Below are positions 17,130-30,357 of a stretch of DNA of 64,000 nucleotides, piece by piece. Both the position numbers and the translations under genes were made by a program. The stretch is from Streptomyces sp. NBC_01232. Lineage in GTDB: Bacteria; Actinomycetota; Actinomycetes; Streptomycetales; Streptomycetaceae. Numbering within the stretch: position 1 is the first letter of the stretch; each line of letters begins with the position of its first letter. The stretch is taken from NCBI RefSeq assembly GCF_035989885.1, contig NZ_CP108518.1, positions 6,005,001 through 6,069,000 of the forward strand, in the 5' to 3' direction. The notes below the pieces were generated by a model. The model was not told the origin of the DNA, ran no database searches, and saw only the letters and a list, made by a program, of their open reading frames with translations.

Positions 17130-18632
17130 ATGCCCGAACGCCGTACCGTCGCCCTTGTCACTCTTGGCTGCGCCCGTAACGAGGTGGACTCGGAGGAGCT
17201 CGCAGGCCGCTTGGCGGCGGATGGCTGGGAGCTCGTCGAGGACGCCGCCGATGCGGACGTAGCCGTCGTCAACACCTGCGGCTTCGTCGAAGCCGCCAAA
17301 AAGGACTCCGTAGACGCCCTCCTGGAAGCCAACGATCTCAAGGATCACGGCAAGACCCAGGCCGTCGTCGCCGTCGGCTGTATGGCCGAGCGCTACGGCA
17401 AGGAACTCGCCGAAGCGCTCCCCGAGGCCGACGGAGTCCTCGGTTTCGACGACTACGCCGACATCTCCGACCGCCTCCAGACCATCCTCAACGGCGGCAT
17501 CCACGCCTCCCACACCCCGCGTGACCGGCGCAAGCTGCTGCCGATCAGCCCGGCCGACCGCCAGGCCACCGAGGTCTCCCTGCCGGGCCACGCCCAGTCG
17601 GCGCCCGCCGAGGAGCCGACCGAGGCCCCCGCCGACCTGCCGGACGGGCTCGCGCCCGCCTCGGGGCCGCGCGCGCCCCTGCGCCGCCGCCTGGACAAGA
17701 GCCCCGTCGCCTCGGTGAAGCTCGCCTCCGGCTGCGACCGGCGCTGCTCCTTCTGCGCCATCCCGTCCTTCCGCGGCTCCTTCATCTCGCGCCGCCCCAG
17801 CGACGTGCTGGGCGAGACCCGCTGGCTGGCCGAGCAGGGCGTCAAGGAGATCATGCTGGTCTCCGAGAACAACACCTCGTACGGCAAGGACCTGGGCGAC
17901 ATCCGGCTGCTGGAGACCCTCCTGCCGGAGCTGGCCGAGGTGGACGGCATCGAGCGCGTCCGCGTCAGCTACCTGCAGCCCGCCGAGATGCGGCCCGGCC
18001 TGATCGACGTACTCACCTCGACCCCCAAGGTCGTGCCGTACTTCGACCTGTCCTTCCAGCACTCGGCCCCCGACGTGCTGCGCTCCATGCGCCGCTTCGG
18101 TGACACCGACCGCTTCCTGGAGCTGCTGGACACCATCCGCTCCAAGGCCCCGACGGCCGGCGTCCGCTCCAACTTCATCGTCGGCTTCCCCGGCGAGAAG
18201 GAGTCGGACTTCGCAGAGCTGGAGCGTTTCCTCACCCACGCGCGCCTCGACGCCATCGGCGTCTTCGGCTACTCCGACGAGGACGGCACCGAGGCCGTCA
18301 CCTACGAGAACAAGCTGGACGAGGACACCATCGCCGAGCGGCTCGCACACATGCAGCGGCTCGCCGAGGAGCTCACCTCGCAGCGTGCCGAGGAGCGCAT
18401 CGGGGAGACCCTGGAAGTGCTCGTCGAGACCGTGGAAGCGGTTGACGAGGACGGCGAGGGCGCCTACGGGCGCGCCGCGCACCAGGCGCCCGAAACGGAC
18501 GGCCAGGTGGTCTTCACGGACAGCACGGGCCTGGTCCCGGGGCGTATCGTCACGGCAAAGGTGGTCGGCACCCTCGGTGTGGACCTGGTGGCCGAGCCGC
18601 TCGGCATGGATCTTGAGGAGGCGGCCGGATGA
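17130..18632 (+). CDS. rimO: Ribosomal protein S12 methylthiotransferase RimO
   Basis: 500 residues. An N-terminal MTTase domain ([15 protein letters not shown]; further Cys in NTCGF and AVGCM) should bind an auxiliary 4Fe-4S cluster. The radical-SAM CxxxCxxC is C202/C206/C209 (GCDRRCSFC), and a TRAM domain is at the C-terminus. It beta-methylthiolates an Asp of S12. An Ala/Pro-rich insert (about 130-190) before the radical-SAM domain is longer than in E. coli RimO. ATG 17130 lacks a ribosome site, but TAGTCT ends 7 nt upstream, suggesting a leaderless transcript. It overlaps pgsA by 4 bp, so the two are translationally coupled. Confidence 0.93.
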   Translation: MPERRTVALVTLGCARNEVDSEELAGRLAADGWELVEDAADADVAVVNTCGFVEAAKKDSVDALLEANDLKDHGKTQAVVAVGCMAERYGKELAEALPEADGVLGFDDYADISDRLQTILNGGIHASHTPRDRRKLLPISPADRQATEVSLPGHAQSAPAEEPTEAPADLPDGLAPASGPRAPLRRRLDKSPVASVKLASGCDRRCSFCAIPSFRGSFISRRPSDVLGETRWLAEQGVKEIMLVSENNTSYGKDLGDIRLLETLLPELAEVDGIERVRVSYLQPAEMRPGLIDVLTSTPKVVPYFDLSFQHSAPDVLRSMRRFGDTDRFLELLDTIRSKAPTAGVRSNFIVGFPGEKESDFAELERFLTHARLDAIGVFGYSDEDGTEAVTYENKLDEDTIAERLAHMQRLAEELTSQRAEERIGETLEVLVETVEAVDEDGEGAYGRAAHQAPETDGQVVFTDSTGLVPGRIVTAKVVGTLGVDLVAEPLGMDLEEAAG

Positions 18633-19297
18633 CCGGAGTCCCGGCATCTGCGGCGGGCGGGACCGGCCGTCGGCCCGTACCCGGCGCGAAGCTGGGGGCC
18701 GCGGCGGTCAATCAGGCCAGCCTGTGGAACATCGCCAACATCCTGACGATGATCCGGCTCGTGCTGGTGCCGGGCTTCGTCTTCCTGCTGCTCACCGAGG
18801 GCGGCTACGACCCGGCCTGGCGGGCCTGGGCCTGGGCGGCGTTCGCCGTCGCCATGATCACGGACATCTTCGACGGGCATCTGGCCCGCACGTACAACCT
18901 GGTCACGGACTTCGGCAAGATCGCCGACCCCATCGCCGACAAGGCGATCATGGGGTCGGCGCTGATCTGTCTCTCCTGGCTCGGTGACCTCCCGTGGTGG
19001 GTGACCGGGGTGATCCTCGGCCGGGAGCTCGGGATCACGCTGCTCCGCTTCTGGGTCATCCGCTACGGCGTGATTCCGGCCAGCCGCGGCGGCAAGATGA
19101 AGACCCTGGCGCAGGGCACGGCCGTGGGCATGTACGTCCTCGCGCTCACCGGGGCGCTGGCGACCATGCGCTTCTGGGTGATGGCGCTCGCCGTCGTGCT
19201 GACCGTCGTCACCGGTTTGGACTACATCCGGCAGGCCGTCGTGCTGCGCCGCCAGGGTCTCGCCGCGGAGCGGGGCGCGGAGCAGGCCGCGAAGTGA
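18629..19297 (+). CDS. pgsA: CDP-diacylglycerol-glycerol-3-phosphate 3-phosphatidyltransferase
   Basis: 222-residue membrane enzyme of the CDP-alcohol phosphotransferase family, which makes phosphatidylglycerol phosphate. The signature D-x2-DG-x2-AR-x8-G-x3-D-x3-D is complete (about residues 79-104: DIFDGHLAR ... [10 protein letters not shown]), surrounded by 5-6 membrane helices. The start ATGA overlaps the rimO stop. The downstream cinA start GTGA overlaps its own stop, so rimO-pgsA-cinA form one coupled unit. The family contains several CDP-alcohol transferases; PgsA is favoured by context (pgsA-cinA-clgR is conserved in actinobacteria) and by length. Confidence 0.88.
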   Translation: MTGVPASAAGGTGRRPVPGAKLGAAAVNQASLWNIANILTMIRLVLVPGFVFLLLTEGGYDPAWRAWAWAAFAVAMITDIFDGHLARTYNLVTDFGKIADPIADKAIMGSALICLSWLGDLPWWVTGVILGRELGITLLRFWVIRYGVIPASRGGKMKTLAQGTAVGMYVLALTGALATMRFWVMALAVVLTVVTGLDYIRQAVVLRRQGLAAERGAEQAAK

Positions 19298-19860
19298 CCG
19301 ACGCGGCGGGGGATCCTCCGGCGGCGGGAGCCGGTTCCGGAGCGGCGGGAGCGACCGGAGTGGCTGCGGATGCGCTGCGGCTGCTCGCGGAGAGTGACCA
19401 GACCCTCGCCGTGGCGGAATCCCTGACCGGCGGCATGGTCGCCGCCGAGCTCACGGCCGTTCCCGGCGCCTCCCGGTCCTTCCGCGGCTCGGTCACTGCG
19501 TACGCGACGGAGATCAAGCACCTGGTCCTCGGGGTGGACGCGGGGCTGCTGGAGGCCGAAGGCGCGGTGAACGCGCAGGTCGCGGCCGAGATGGCGGCCG
19601 GCGTACGACGGGTGATGGGCGCTTCGTGGGGAATAGCGACCACCGGGGTGGCCGGTCCGGAGCCGCAGGACGGGCAGCCGGTGGGCACCGTTTTCGTCGC
19701 TGTGGACGGTCCGGGGGGCAGGAAAACGGTCCGTCTGAGGTTGAAAGGCTCCCGGGCGGAAATCCGTAGGGAGAGTGCACGCACAGTGCTCAGGCTTCTC
19801 TCGGACCAACTCCGCGGGAATGCGCGGGGGCAGGATACGGAACAGAACGGGGGGATTTGA
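19294..19860 (+). CDS. cinA: CinA C-terminal domain protein (nicotinamide-nucleotide amidase, PncC-type)
   Basis: 188 residues, consisting of the CinA C-terminal domain only (AVAESLTGGMVAAELTAVPGASRSFRGSV-type core split over about 38-70; GIATTGVAGPEP near 110). This domain deamidates NMN to NaMN in pyridine-nucleotide salvage. The N-terminal COG1058 domain of full-length CinA is absent, as is usual in actinomycetes. GTG 19294 overlaps the pgsA stop. The protein begins with an Ala/Gly-rich tail of about 25 residues that is probably disordered. Confidence 0.88.
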   Translation: MTDAAGDPPAAGAGSGAAGATGVAADALRLLAESDQTLAVAESLTGGMVAAELTAVPGASRSFRGSVTAYATEIKHLVLGVDAGLLEAEGAVNAQVAAEMAAGVRRVMGASWGIATTGVAGPEPQDGQPVGTVFVAVDGPGGRKTVRLRLKGSRAEIRRESARTVLRLLSDQLRGNARGQDTEQNGGI

Positions 19861-19969
19861 TGTTTGCAGCCCTGAGTGAACACGACATCGCTCCCCGCAC
19901 GGCCGCGGCGCGAGGCGGTACGGTGGGGCGTGAAGGATGCGGCTACACGGTCAGAGGAGGGAGCCACCG

Positions 19970-20350
19970 ATGATTCTGCTCCGTCGCCTGCTGGGTGACG
20001 TGCTGCGTCGGCAGCGCCAGCGCCAGGGCCGTACTCTGCGCGAAGTCTCCTCGTCGGCCCGAGTTTCTCTCGGCTATCTCTCCGAGGTGGAGCGGGGGCA
20101 GAAGGAGGCATCCTCCGAGCTGCTCTCCGCGATCTGCGACGCGTTGGACGTACGGATGTCCGAGCTGATGCGCGAAGTCAGTGACGAACTGTCGCTGGCC
20201 GAGCTGGCACAGTCGGCCGCGGCAAGCGAACCGGTGAGTGTGCCGGTCCGCCCGATGCTCAATTCGGTCTCCATGGCTTCGGTCACGGGTGGGCCGGAGC
20301 GGGTGACCATCAAGGCGCCTGCGGAAGCGGTGAATGTCGTAGCCGCGTGA
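19970..20350 (+). CDS. clgR: Clp-protease regulator ClgR (XRE family)
   Basis: A 126-residue activator of clp and lon genes. The XRE helix-turn-helix occupies about 8-65 ([20 protein letters not shown]). The tail ends in VNVVAA; from memory, S. lividans ClgR ends in Ala-Ala and is itself degraded by ClpP1P2 through that tail, giving feedback control. ATG 19970 has GGAGGG about 8 nt upstream; the in-frame ATG at 19937 lacks one. The pgsA-cinA-clgR order is typical of actinobacteria. The 109-nt gap after cinA could hold its own promoter, but I could not find a clear ClgR box there. Confidence 0.92.
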   Translation: MILLRRLLGDVLRRQRQRQGRTLREVSSSARVSLGYLSEVERGQKEASSELLSAICDALDVRMSELMREVSDELSLAELAQSAAASEPVSVPVRPMLNSVSMASVTGGPERVTIKAPAEAVNVVAA

Positions 20351-20380
20351 GCGAGCACGTGCGTGTTTGAGCGTGGCCGG

Positions 20381-20415
20381 AGCCCCGGCCGGTGCCTTGT
20401 GCACCGGCCGGGGCT
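20381..20415 (+). terminator. Strong hairpin after clgR
   Basis: A perfect 15-bp inverted repeat, AGCCCCGGCCGGTGC / GCACCGGCCGGGGCT with loop CTTGT, 30 nt after the clgR stop. It lacks a T tract, as is common for Streptomyces terminators. Confidence 0.75.
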
Positions 20416-20494
20416 CCCGGCCGTTCTGGGTGCGGTGGCGGGAGGGGTGCGGGAGGATGGGGGCCGTCCGGGTTCCGGCCCCAGGGAGGTAGCC

Positions 20495-20803
20495 GTGCGG
20501 CGGTTGCTGCGCATACCTGCGGTGTCGGCCCTCGCGTTCACGGTGGGGGCGCTGTGGTGGTGGGCCGTGCTGCGGCTGGTGCTGGTGCCCGAGGAGTCGG
20601 GGGCCGTGGAGGGCGCGGTGGCGGTGGGCGGCTGGGGGCTGGGGCTCCTGCCGGTGCACTGCGTGCCGGGCCCGGTGCGCAGGGCGAAGGCGCGGCGGGA
20701 GGCGCTGTCGGCGGCGGGTGGGGCCGATGCGGGGAACGGGGCCGACGGGGCTACCAGGGCATGGACACCCCACCGTTCGGGCGAAGGATCTGACCCGTCA
20801 TGA
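20495..20803 (+). CDS. Small membrane protein of unknown function
   Basis: 102 residues. The start is basic (RRLLRIP), then come two hydrophobic segments (about 8-30 and 45-62) and a polar Ala/Gly-rich tail, which suggests a two-pass membrane protein. GTG 20495 is supported by GGAGGT 4 nt upstream. Its last 53 bp overlap the 3' end of the convergent SDR gene. I do not recognise a named family. Confidence 0.65.
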   Translation: MRRLLRIPAVSALAFTVGALWWWAVLRLVLVPEESGAVEGAVAVGGWGLGLLPVHCVPGPVRRAKARREALSAAGGADAGNGADGATRAWTPHRSGEGSDPS

Positions 20804-21521
20804 AGGACGAGGCGTCCGAGGCGAGGTAGAGCACCGCCCGGGCGATGTCCTCGGGCTCGCCGACCCGGCGCAGCGGGGACATGCGGACCATGGCCGCCTC
20901 GGTCTGTTCCTGGACCTCGGGGCTGTGGCGGCCGGTCATCGGGGTGCGGATCCAGCCCGGGGCGACGGCGTTGACGCGTATGCCGTGCGGGCCCGCCTCG
21001 GTGGCGAGGGTCTTGGTGAGCTGGACGACGGCGGCCTTGGCGGCGCTGTAGCAGAGCAGGCCGGGCTGGGCGGCGTCCACGGCCCCCGAAGCCATGGTGA
21101 CGATCGAACCGGCACGGCCTGCAGCGATCATGGAGCGGGCGGCTTCCTGGCAGGTGCGCAGCACCCCCTTGAAGTTGATGTCCAGGATCCGGTCGAGGTC
21201 CTCGTCGGACGTCTCCAGGACGCTGCTCGTGTGCATGACCCCGGCGATGGCGGCCGTGATGTCCAGCGGGCCGGCCGCGGTGACGGCGGCACGGAGCGCG
21301 GCCCGGTCGGTGACGTCGAGGGGGTGTACGGTCGCGGCGCCGCCGGCCTTGGCGACGAGGGCGGCCGTATCGGCGAGTCCCTGCTCGTCGCGGTCCGCGC
21401 AGTGCACGTGCGCGCCCGCCTCGGCGAGGAGGACGGCGGTGGCGCGGCCGATGCCGCTGGCCGCGCCGGTGATCAGGGCGGTGCGGCCGGTGAGGCCGTA
21501 CGGGGCTGTGGGTGTGGGCAT
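20751..21521 (-). CDS. Short-chain dehydrogenase/reductase
   Basis: 256 residues of the classical SDR fold. The NAD(P)-binding motif TGAASGIG is near the N-terminus, an Asp after beta-2 (CADRDEQ) favours NAD(H), and the catalytic Ser and YSAAKAA Tyr-Lys pair follow, then the PGWIRTPMTG-type loop. The substrate is unknown; near relatives act on hydroxyacyl or sterol-like alcohols. ATG 21521 is chosen because a -10 TACGGT ends 6 nt upstream (leaderless) and the fold begins right after it; an in-frame TTG lies at 21557. The gene stands alone, and a palindrome overlapping its -35 suggests repressor control. Confidence 0.88.
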   Translation of the reverse strand: MPTPTAPYGLTGRTALITGAASGIGRATAVLLAEAGAHVHCADRDEQGLADTAALVAKAGGAATVHPLDVTDRAALRAAVTAAGPLDITAAIAGVMHTSSVLETSDEDLDRILDINFKGVLRTCQEAARSMIAAGRAGSIVTMASGAVDAAQPGLLCYSAAKAAVVQLTKTLATEAGPHGIRVNAVAPGWIRTPMTGRHSPEVQEQTEAAMVRMSPLRRVGEPEDIARAVLYLASDASSFMTGQILRPNGGVSMPW

Positions 21522-21527
21522 GCGGGG

Positions 21528-21557
21528 ACCGTACGACCGTATCTGACGGACCGTCAA
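21528..21557 (-). promoter_or_regulatory. SDR promoter with overlapping palindromic operator
   Basis: On the minus strand, -35 TTGACG (21552-21557), an 18-nt spacer and -10 TACGGT (21528-21533) end 6 nt before the ATG. A 13-bp perfect palindrome, TGACGG-T-CCGTCA (21544-21556), covers the -35, the position expected for a repressor such as a TetR-family protein. No cognate regulator gene is adjacent. Confidence 0.6.
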
Positions 21558-21606
21558 TCGGTGTGCACCGGTGCTTCCCAGGCGCTTCCTGCGGCCCGGA
21601 CGCGTC

Positions 21607-22401
21607 CTACGGGGTCGGGCCGGACTGGCAGCGGGGGCACCAGTAGGTGGGGCGGTCGTCCTGGGGAGCCTCCCGGACGGGGGTGCCGCAGCGCAGGCAG
21701 GGGCGGTGCGTGCGGCCGTAGACGAAGAGGTCCTGGCCGGGGCGGCGGCTGCCGGTCGTGTTGCGGGGACCCGGCCGCTCGCCGGTGTTCGCGGCCAGCA
21801 GGCGGTGGGCTGCGGAGGCCAGCCGGGGGAGTGTCGACTCGGGGAGCGCGCCGACCGGGGTCCACGGCGTGACCTGGGCCAGGAAGCAGAGCTCGGCCTT
21901 GTAGATGTTGCCGATCCCGGCGAGGTTGCGCTGGTCGAGCAGCGCCTCGCCGAGGGACCGCTCGGGGGCGGCGAGGAGGTTGGCGGCGGCGAGGGCGGGA
22001 TCCCAGTCCGGTCCGAGGAGATCGGGGCCGAGGTGGCCCACGGCGCGGTCCTCCTCGGCGGTCCGGATCAGCTCGAGGACGGGGAGGCGGTAGCCGACGG
22101 CCGTGTGGTCGGCCGTGCCGAGGACGGCCCGGATCTCGTGGGCGGGGCCGCCGCGCCACTTCTCGCCGGGGGCGAAGACGTGCCAGGCACCGTCCATGCG
22201 GAGGTGGCTGTGGAGCGTGAGGCCGCCCTCGAAGCGGGCGAGGAGGTGTTTGCCGCGGGGGGTGACGTCGAGGGTGGTGCGGCCGGTGAGGTCGGCGGTG
22301 GCGAAGCGGGGGACGCGGAGGTCGCTGCGGGTGAGCGGGCGGCCTGCCAGGGCGGCGTGGAGCCGGGTCGCGGCGCGCCGGATGCTGTCGCCTTCGGGCA
22401 T
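21607..22401 (-). CDS. nei: Fpg/Nei family DNA glycosylase (endonuclease VIII-like)
   Basis: 264 residues. The mature N-terminus PEGD carries the catalytic Pro2/Glu3 of Fpg/Nei glycosylases, and the Lys in TPRGKHLL is in place. The helix-two-turn-helix (LGEALLDQRNLAGIGNIYK) and a C-terminal Cys4 zinc finger (CLRCG ... YWCPRCQ) are intact. It excises oxidised pyrimidines or related lesions and cleaves by beta/delta elimination. PEGDS rather than PELPE favours Nei over MutM. ATG 22401 is preceded by GACAAT at 6 nt, consistent with a leaderless mRNA. Confidence 0.9.
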   Translation of the reverse strand: MPEGDSIRRAATRLHAALAGRPLTRSDLRVPRFATADLTGRTTLDVTPRGKHLLARFEGGLTLHSHLRMDGAWHVFAPGEKWRGGPAHEIRAVLGTADHTAVGYRLPVLELIRTAEEDRAVGHLGPDLLGPDWDPALAAANLLAAPERSLGEALLDQRNLAGIGNIYKAELCFLAQVTPWTPVGALPESTLPRLASAAHRLLAANTGERPGPRNTTGSRRPGQDLFVYGRTHRPCLRCGTPVREAPQDDRPTYWCPRCQSGPTP

Positions 22402-22510
22402 GGGCCCATTGTCCCCTGCCGTGGCCCGATCGGGCGTGAGCGGGCCTGAGCGGGCCGGGTGGTGCGGGAGCCCGGCGGAGCGTGCGTCCGGCGGTTCAGG
22501 CGAACGGCGA

Positions 22511-22544
22511 GGGCCCCCGCGGCGAGGTGCAGCCGCAGGGGCCC
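22511..22544 (-). terminator. Hairpin between the lipoprotein gene and nei
   Basis: A near-perfect 13-bp inverted repeat (22511-22523 with 22532-22544, one mismatch) located 42 nt past the lipoprotein stop and 110 nt before nei. It probably terminates the lipoprotein transcript. There is no T tract. Confidence 0.65.
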
Positions 22545-22585
22545 TTCGGGTCAGGGCGGTGAAGAGGGGCCGCGTGGGCCGCTCA

Positions 22586-23263
22586 TCACTTCCAGACGAG
22601 CCCCTTGTTCGGGTAGTTGTAGGGGTTGCCCCAGTACTCGGCGGCGGTGACCTTCGTCTGGGCCGACGGGGCGAGGGCCACGGCGCAGCTGGTCTGCGTC
22701 TGGCCGTTGGTGAAGCCCTTCGGCAGCGCCTCGTTCGGGCACTTGTCGAACTTGCCGATGATCGAGACGCGCTGGGCCTCGGTGCCGTCCGCGAGCAGGC
22801 CCTTGACCTGGGTCACGGAGGAGTGCGACAGGTCCGTGGTGCCGGTGTTCTTGACCGAGTAGCGGATGTAGTACGGAATCATCCCCTTCACCTTGTCGCC
22901 GAGCTTGAGCGTGTCCAGGTCGGCGGGGTTGCCCTGCTCGATCGCGGTGACGGTGAGGGCGATCTGGCCGCCCTTGTTGCTGCCGTAGCTGAACGGCATC
23001 TCCGCGGCCTCGCCGATCTTGAACGTCTGGCCGGACTTCGCCGTGCCGTTCGCCCCGGGGGCCTCGCTGCCGCCGGCGCCGGGGGCGGCCGATTCGGACG
23101 GGGCGGCGGGCGAGGCGGACGGGGCGGCGGCCGAGGTGGCACCGCCCGGCTGCGCGGGGGCCAGCTCCTCGTTGCCGTTCTTGCAGCCCGTCAGGGCCAG
23201 GGTTCCGGCGACGGCCAGGCCGACCGCACCGAGGGTGGTGGAACGCATGCTGATGGTGCTCAC
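22586..23263 (-). CDS. Secreted lipoprotein of unknown function
   Basis: 225 residues. The signal peptide ends in lipobox LTGC (Cys27), followed by an Ala/Ser/Pro/Gly linker of about 45 residues. A beta-rich domain contains IALTVTAIEQ and YYIRYSVKNTGTTDL, recalling the immunoglobulin-like DUF4352/TRAPP-type lipoproteins. Two later cysteines (KCPNE, TSCAV) could form a disulfide. GTG 23263 is chosen for the GGGGGAG about 8 nt upstream; ATG 23248 is an alternative. It should be anchored on the outer face of the membrane. The function is not known. Confidence 0.8.
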   Translation of the reverse strand: MSTISMRSTTLGAVGLAVAGTLALTGCKNGNEELAPAQPGGATSAAAPSASPAAPSESAAPGAGGSEAPGANGTAKSGQTFKIGEAAEMPFSYGSNKGGQIALTVTAIEQGNPADLDTLKLGDKVKGMIPYYIRYSVKNTGTTDLSHSSVTQVKGLLADGTEAQRVSIIGKFDKCPNEALPKGFTNGQTQTSCAVALAPSAQTKVTAAEYWGNPYNYPNKGLVWK

Positions 23264-23419
23264 TCTTCTTCTCCCCCATGACTGTGCATCGCCAATGCAA
23301 TGCCTGTGATCATCTTGATAAGGGATGAATAAGCGCCACTTCCAGCTCAGGGGTGGCTCAGGACGGTTCTGTGACATGTCCAGGACGTGAGCGGAACAGT
23401 CGGCGCCGTTTTGCAGCCA

Positions 23420-28009
<4,590 letters not shown>

Positions 28010-28089
28010 GCCCCCATCGTGCACCCGGCCACTGACAACGGGCCGGACCTGGGGAAACGCGCGCAGCGGGCGGGGCGCAGAATGGGGGG

Positions 28090-28935
28090 ATGGGCACGGA
28101 CGAGGGCGCCGCGGGCCGCCGGGAGTGGGCACGGCACTGGCAGTACGCGGAACTGCCCGGCCTCGACCTGCTGCGCGCCCACTACGTACGCCACACCTTC
28201 CCGCGCCACGCGCACGACGGGTACGTCATCGCGGCCGTCACCGGCGGCATCGAGGAGATCGGGCTCCCCGGGCACGTGGTGCGCGCCGGGCCGGGCAGCG
28301 TGGTCCTGATCAACCCCGAAGTCCCGCACACCGCGCGCGCCGGGGTGCCCGAGGGCTGGGCGTACGCCACCCTCTACCCCTCCAGTGAGCTGATCGCGGA
28401 GGTCGCCGACGAGATCGGCACCCTGCGCGGCACCCCCGGCTTCACGGCCGACATGGTCGCCGACGCCCCGGGCGCCCGGGCGATCACCGAGGTCCACCGG
28501 GCCGCCGAGGCGGGCAACGCGCTGGCCGCCGACACGCTGCTGCGGAGCGTGGTGGCCCGGATGCTGACCCGGCACGCAGGCCCGCTGCCCGCCCGTACGG
28601 TGCAGGGCGCGGGCGGCGCCGACGCGGCGGCGGCGCGGGCCGTACTGCAGGAGCGGATGGCAGACCCGCCGTCGCTGGAGCAGCTCGCGGCGGAGCTGGG
28701 AACGAGCCCCTTCGCCCTGCTGCGGGCCTTCCGCGAGCGGTACGGGATGCCGCCGCACACCTGGCTGACCGACGCCCGGGTCCGCCGGGCGCGCCGGCTC
28801 CTCGACGCCGGCACGGCGCCGGCGGAGGCGGCCGTCACCGTCGGCTTCACCGACCAGCCGCACCTGAACCGGCACTTCACACGCATCGTGGGCGTGCCGC
28901 CGGGCGCGTACCGGCGGGAGCGGGCGGCCGGTTAG
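28090..28935 (+). CDS. AraC-family transcriptional regulator
   Basis: 281 residues. An N-terminal AraC-type cupin (about 15-150; HTFPRHAHDGYVIA) precedes two helix-turn-helices (about 185-275; LEQLAAELGTSPFALLRAFRE and VGFTDQPHLNRHFTRIVG). The cupin type suggests a small-molecule ligand. ATG 28090 has CAGAAT 6 nt upstream. It is divergent from lhr, with no obvious operon partner or target; the next gene could be co-transcribed (38-nt gap). Confidence 0.88.
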   Translation: MGTDEGAAGRREWARHWQYAELPGLDLLRAHYVRHTFPRHAHDGYVIAAVTGGIEEIGLPGHVVRAGPGSVVLINPEVPHTARAGVPEGWAYATLYPSSELIAEVADEIGTLRGTPGFTADMVADAPGARAITEVHRAAEAGNALAADTLLRSVVARMLTRHAGPLPARTVQGAGGADAAAARAVLQERMADPPSLEQLAAELGTSPFALLRAFRERYGMPPHTWLTDARVRRARRLLDAGTAPAEAAVTVGFTDQPHLNRHFTRIVGVPPGAYRRERAAG

Positions 28936-28973
28936 GGTCTCCGTCGAGGATCTTGGCCAGGGAGGGCGTACGG

Positions 28974-30278
28974 ATGGACCGGCTGGAGCGGGCCCGGGTG
29001 CTGGGGGTGTACACGGCACAGGTGCGGGGGCGGGTGCCCCGGTGGCCGCCGACCGGAGCCGTGGTGGAGCTGGACGGTCCCCTCGTGCGGACCCACTGCG
29101 GCACGCACGGGACCGTCGGCCACGGGCCGCTGACGGACATCCCGCGCGCCGGGATCGCGGAGCTGGTGGGGCGCGGGACGGACGCCTTCGCCGCGCGCGG
29201 TGAGCCCGTGCGGTGGAAGGTCCACGGTCACGATCCGGGCGCCCTGGCCGCCGAACTGACGGCCGCCGGGTTCACGGCCGGTCCGGAACGCTCGCTGCTG
29301 GTGGCCGAGTTCGCCCGGCTGGAACCCCTCACAGCCCTGGAGCGGGGCCGGGCGCCCCGGGCCGGGGTGCACAGCCTGATCAGCAGCGGCTCGGGTTCCC
29401 CCTGGTGGGAGGCGGCCCGGGCCCTGGCCGAGGCCCCCGGTCCGCACCCCGAACCGCACGCCGAGCCGCTCGCCGACTTCGAGGCCGACGGCGGGCCGGT
29501 GTGGAAGGAGCGGGACGCGGCGGTGCTCCTCGAGGACGGCCGTGTCATCGCCGCGGGCTGGGCGGAGGTGCCCCGGGGCACCGACTTCCTCGTGATCGGC
29601 GGTGTGACGGGCCCGCACGCGGAGTTCCCCAGGGCCTGGCGCGAGCTGGTGACGCCGCCGGAGCACTACCACCGCAGCCTGCATCGGCCCGTGCCCTATT
29701 GCGTCGCCGAGGCGGCGGGAGAGCTCCGGACGGCCCTGCTCGCGGCCGGTTTCGCCGAGCTGACCACCGTACGCACCCATCACTGGGCCCCGCCCGCGGT
29801 CCCGGCGCGGTCCCGGCCGGTCGCCCTGCTCGACCCGCGGTGCGAGGACCGGCTGTGGGACCGGGTGGAACGCGAGTACGGCTTCCAGCCCAGAATCGAG
29901 CGGTTCTGCGCGTTCGAGGGCCCGGCCGGCGGTGCCACGTGGCGGCTCGACCGCGCGCTCGCCGACGAGCCGGAACGGATCGTGCGCCCGGCGCTGCAGG
30001 CGGTCACCCGCCCCGGCGAGCGGCTGGCCTGGCTCGACTGGAACCACACCTGCTACGACTTCGACCCCCACCGGGTGGGCGGGCCCGGCGAGCCGGACTG
30101 GCCGGGCGAGGCGTACCCGAACGGCGACTACCACCTCTTCCTCGACCACGACCTGCGCTTCGGCACCTTCGGTCACCCCTGGGAGGAGACCCTCACCGTC
30201 TTCGGGGCCGATCTGCTGGCCGCCGTCGGGGGAGGGCTGACCGCGCTGCTCGGCGAGCCGCTGCGGCGCACCGGATGA
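28974..30278 (+). CDS. DUF2716-like protein of unknown function
   Basis: 434 residues with no signal peptide or membrane helix. The N-terminal part (about 1-235) carries a conserved DRLERARVLGVYTAQVRG start. The C-terminal part (about 260-430), with YDFDPHRVGG, YPNGDYHLFLDHDLRFGTFGHPWEE and an ending in an acidic/aromatic pattern, resembles DUF2716. ATG 28974 has GGAGGG 7-8 nt upstream. No catalytic motif is evident, and the function is unknown. Confidence 0.75.
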   Translation: MDRLERARVLGVYTAQVRGRVPRWPPTGAVVELDGPLVRTHCGTHGTVGHGPLTDIPRAGIAELVGRGTDAFAARGEPVRWKVHGHDPGALAAELTAAGFTAGPERSLLVAEFARLEPLTALERGRAPRAGVHSLISSGSGSPWWEAARALAEAPGPHPEPHAEPLADFEADGGPVWKERDAAVLLEDGRVIAAGWAEVPRGTDFLVIGGVTGPHAEFPRAWRELVTPPEHYHRSLHRPVPYCVAEAAGELRTALLAAGFAELTTVRTHHWAPPAVPARSRPVALLDPRCEDRLWDRVEREYGFQPRIERFCAFEGPAGGATWRLDRALADEPERIVRPALQAVTRPGERLAWLDWNHTCYDFDPHRVGGPGEPDWPGEAYPNGDYHLFLDHDLRFGTFGHPWEETLTVFGADLLAAVGGGLTALLGEPLRRTG

Positions 30279-30357
30279 GGACCCGCTGGGGAGAGGCCGC
30301 GACGTGCGCGCAAGAACGTACAAGACCGGGCCGCCCCGACCTGCGTAGTTTCGGGGC

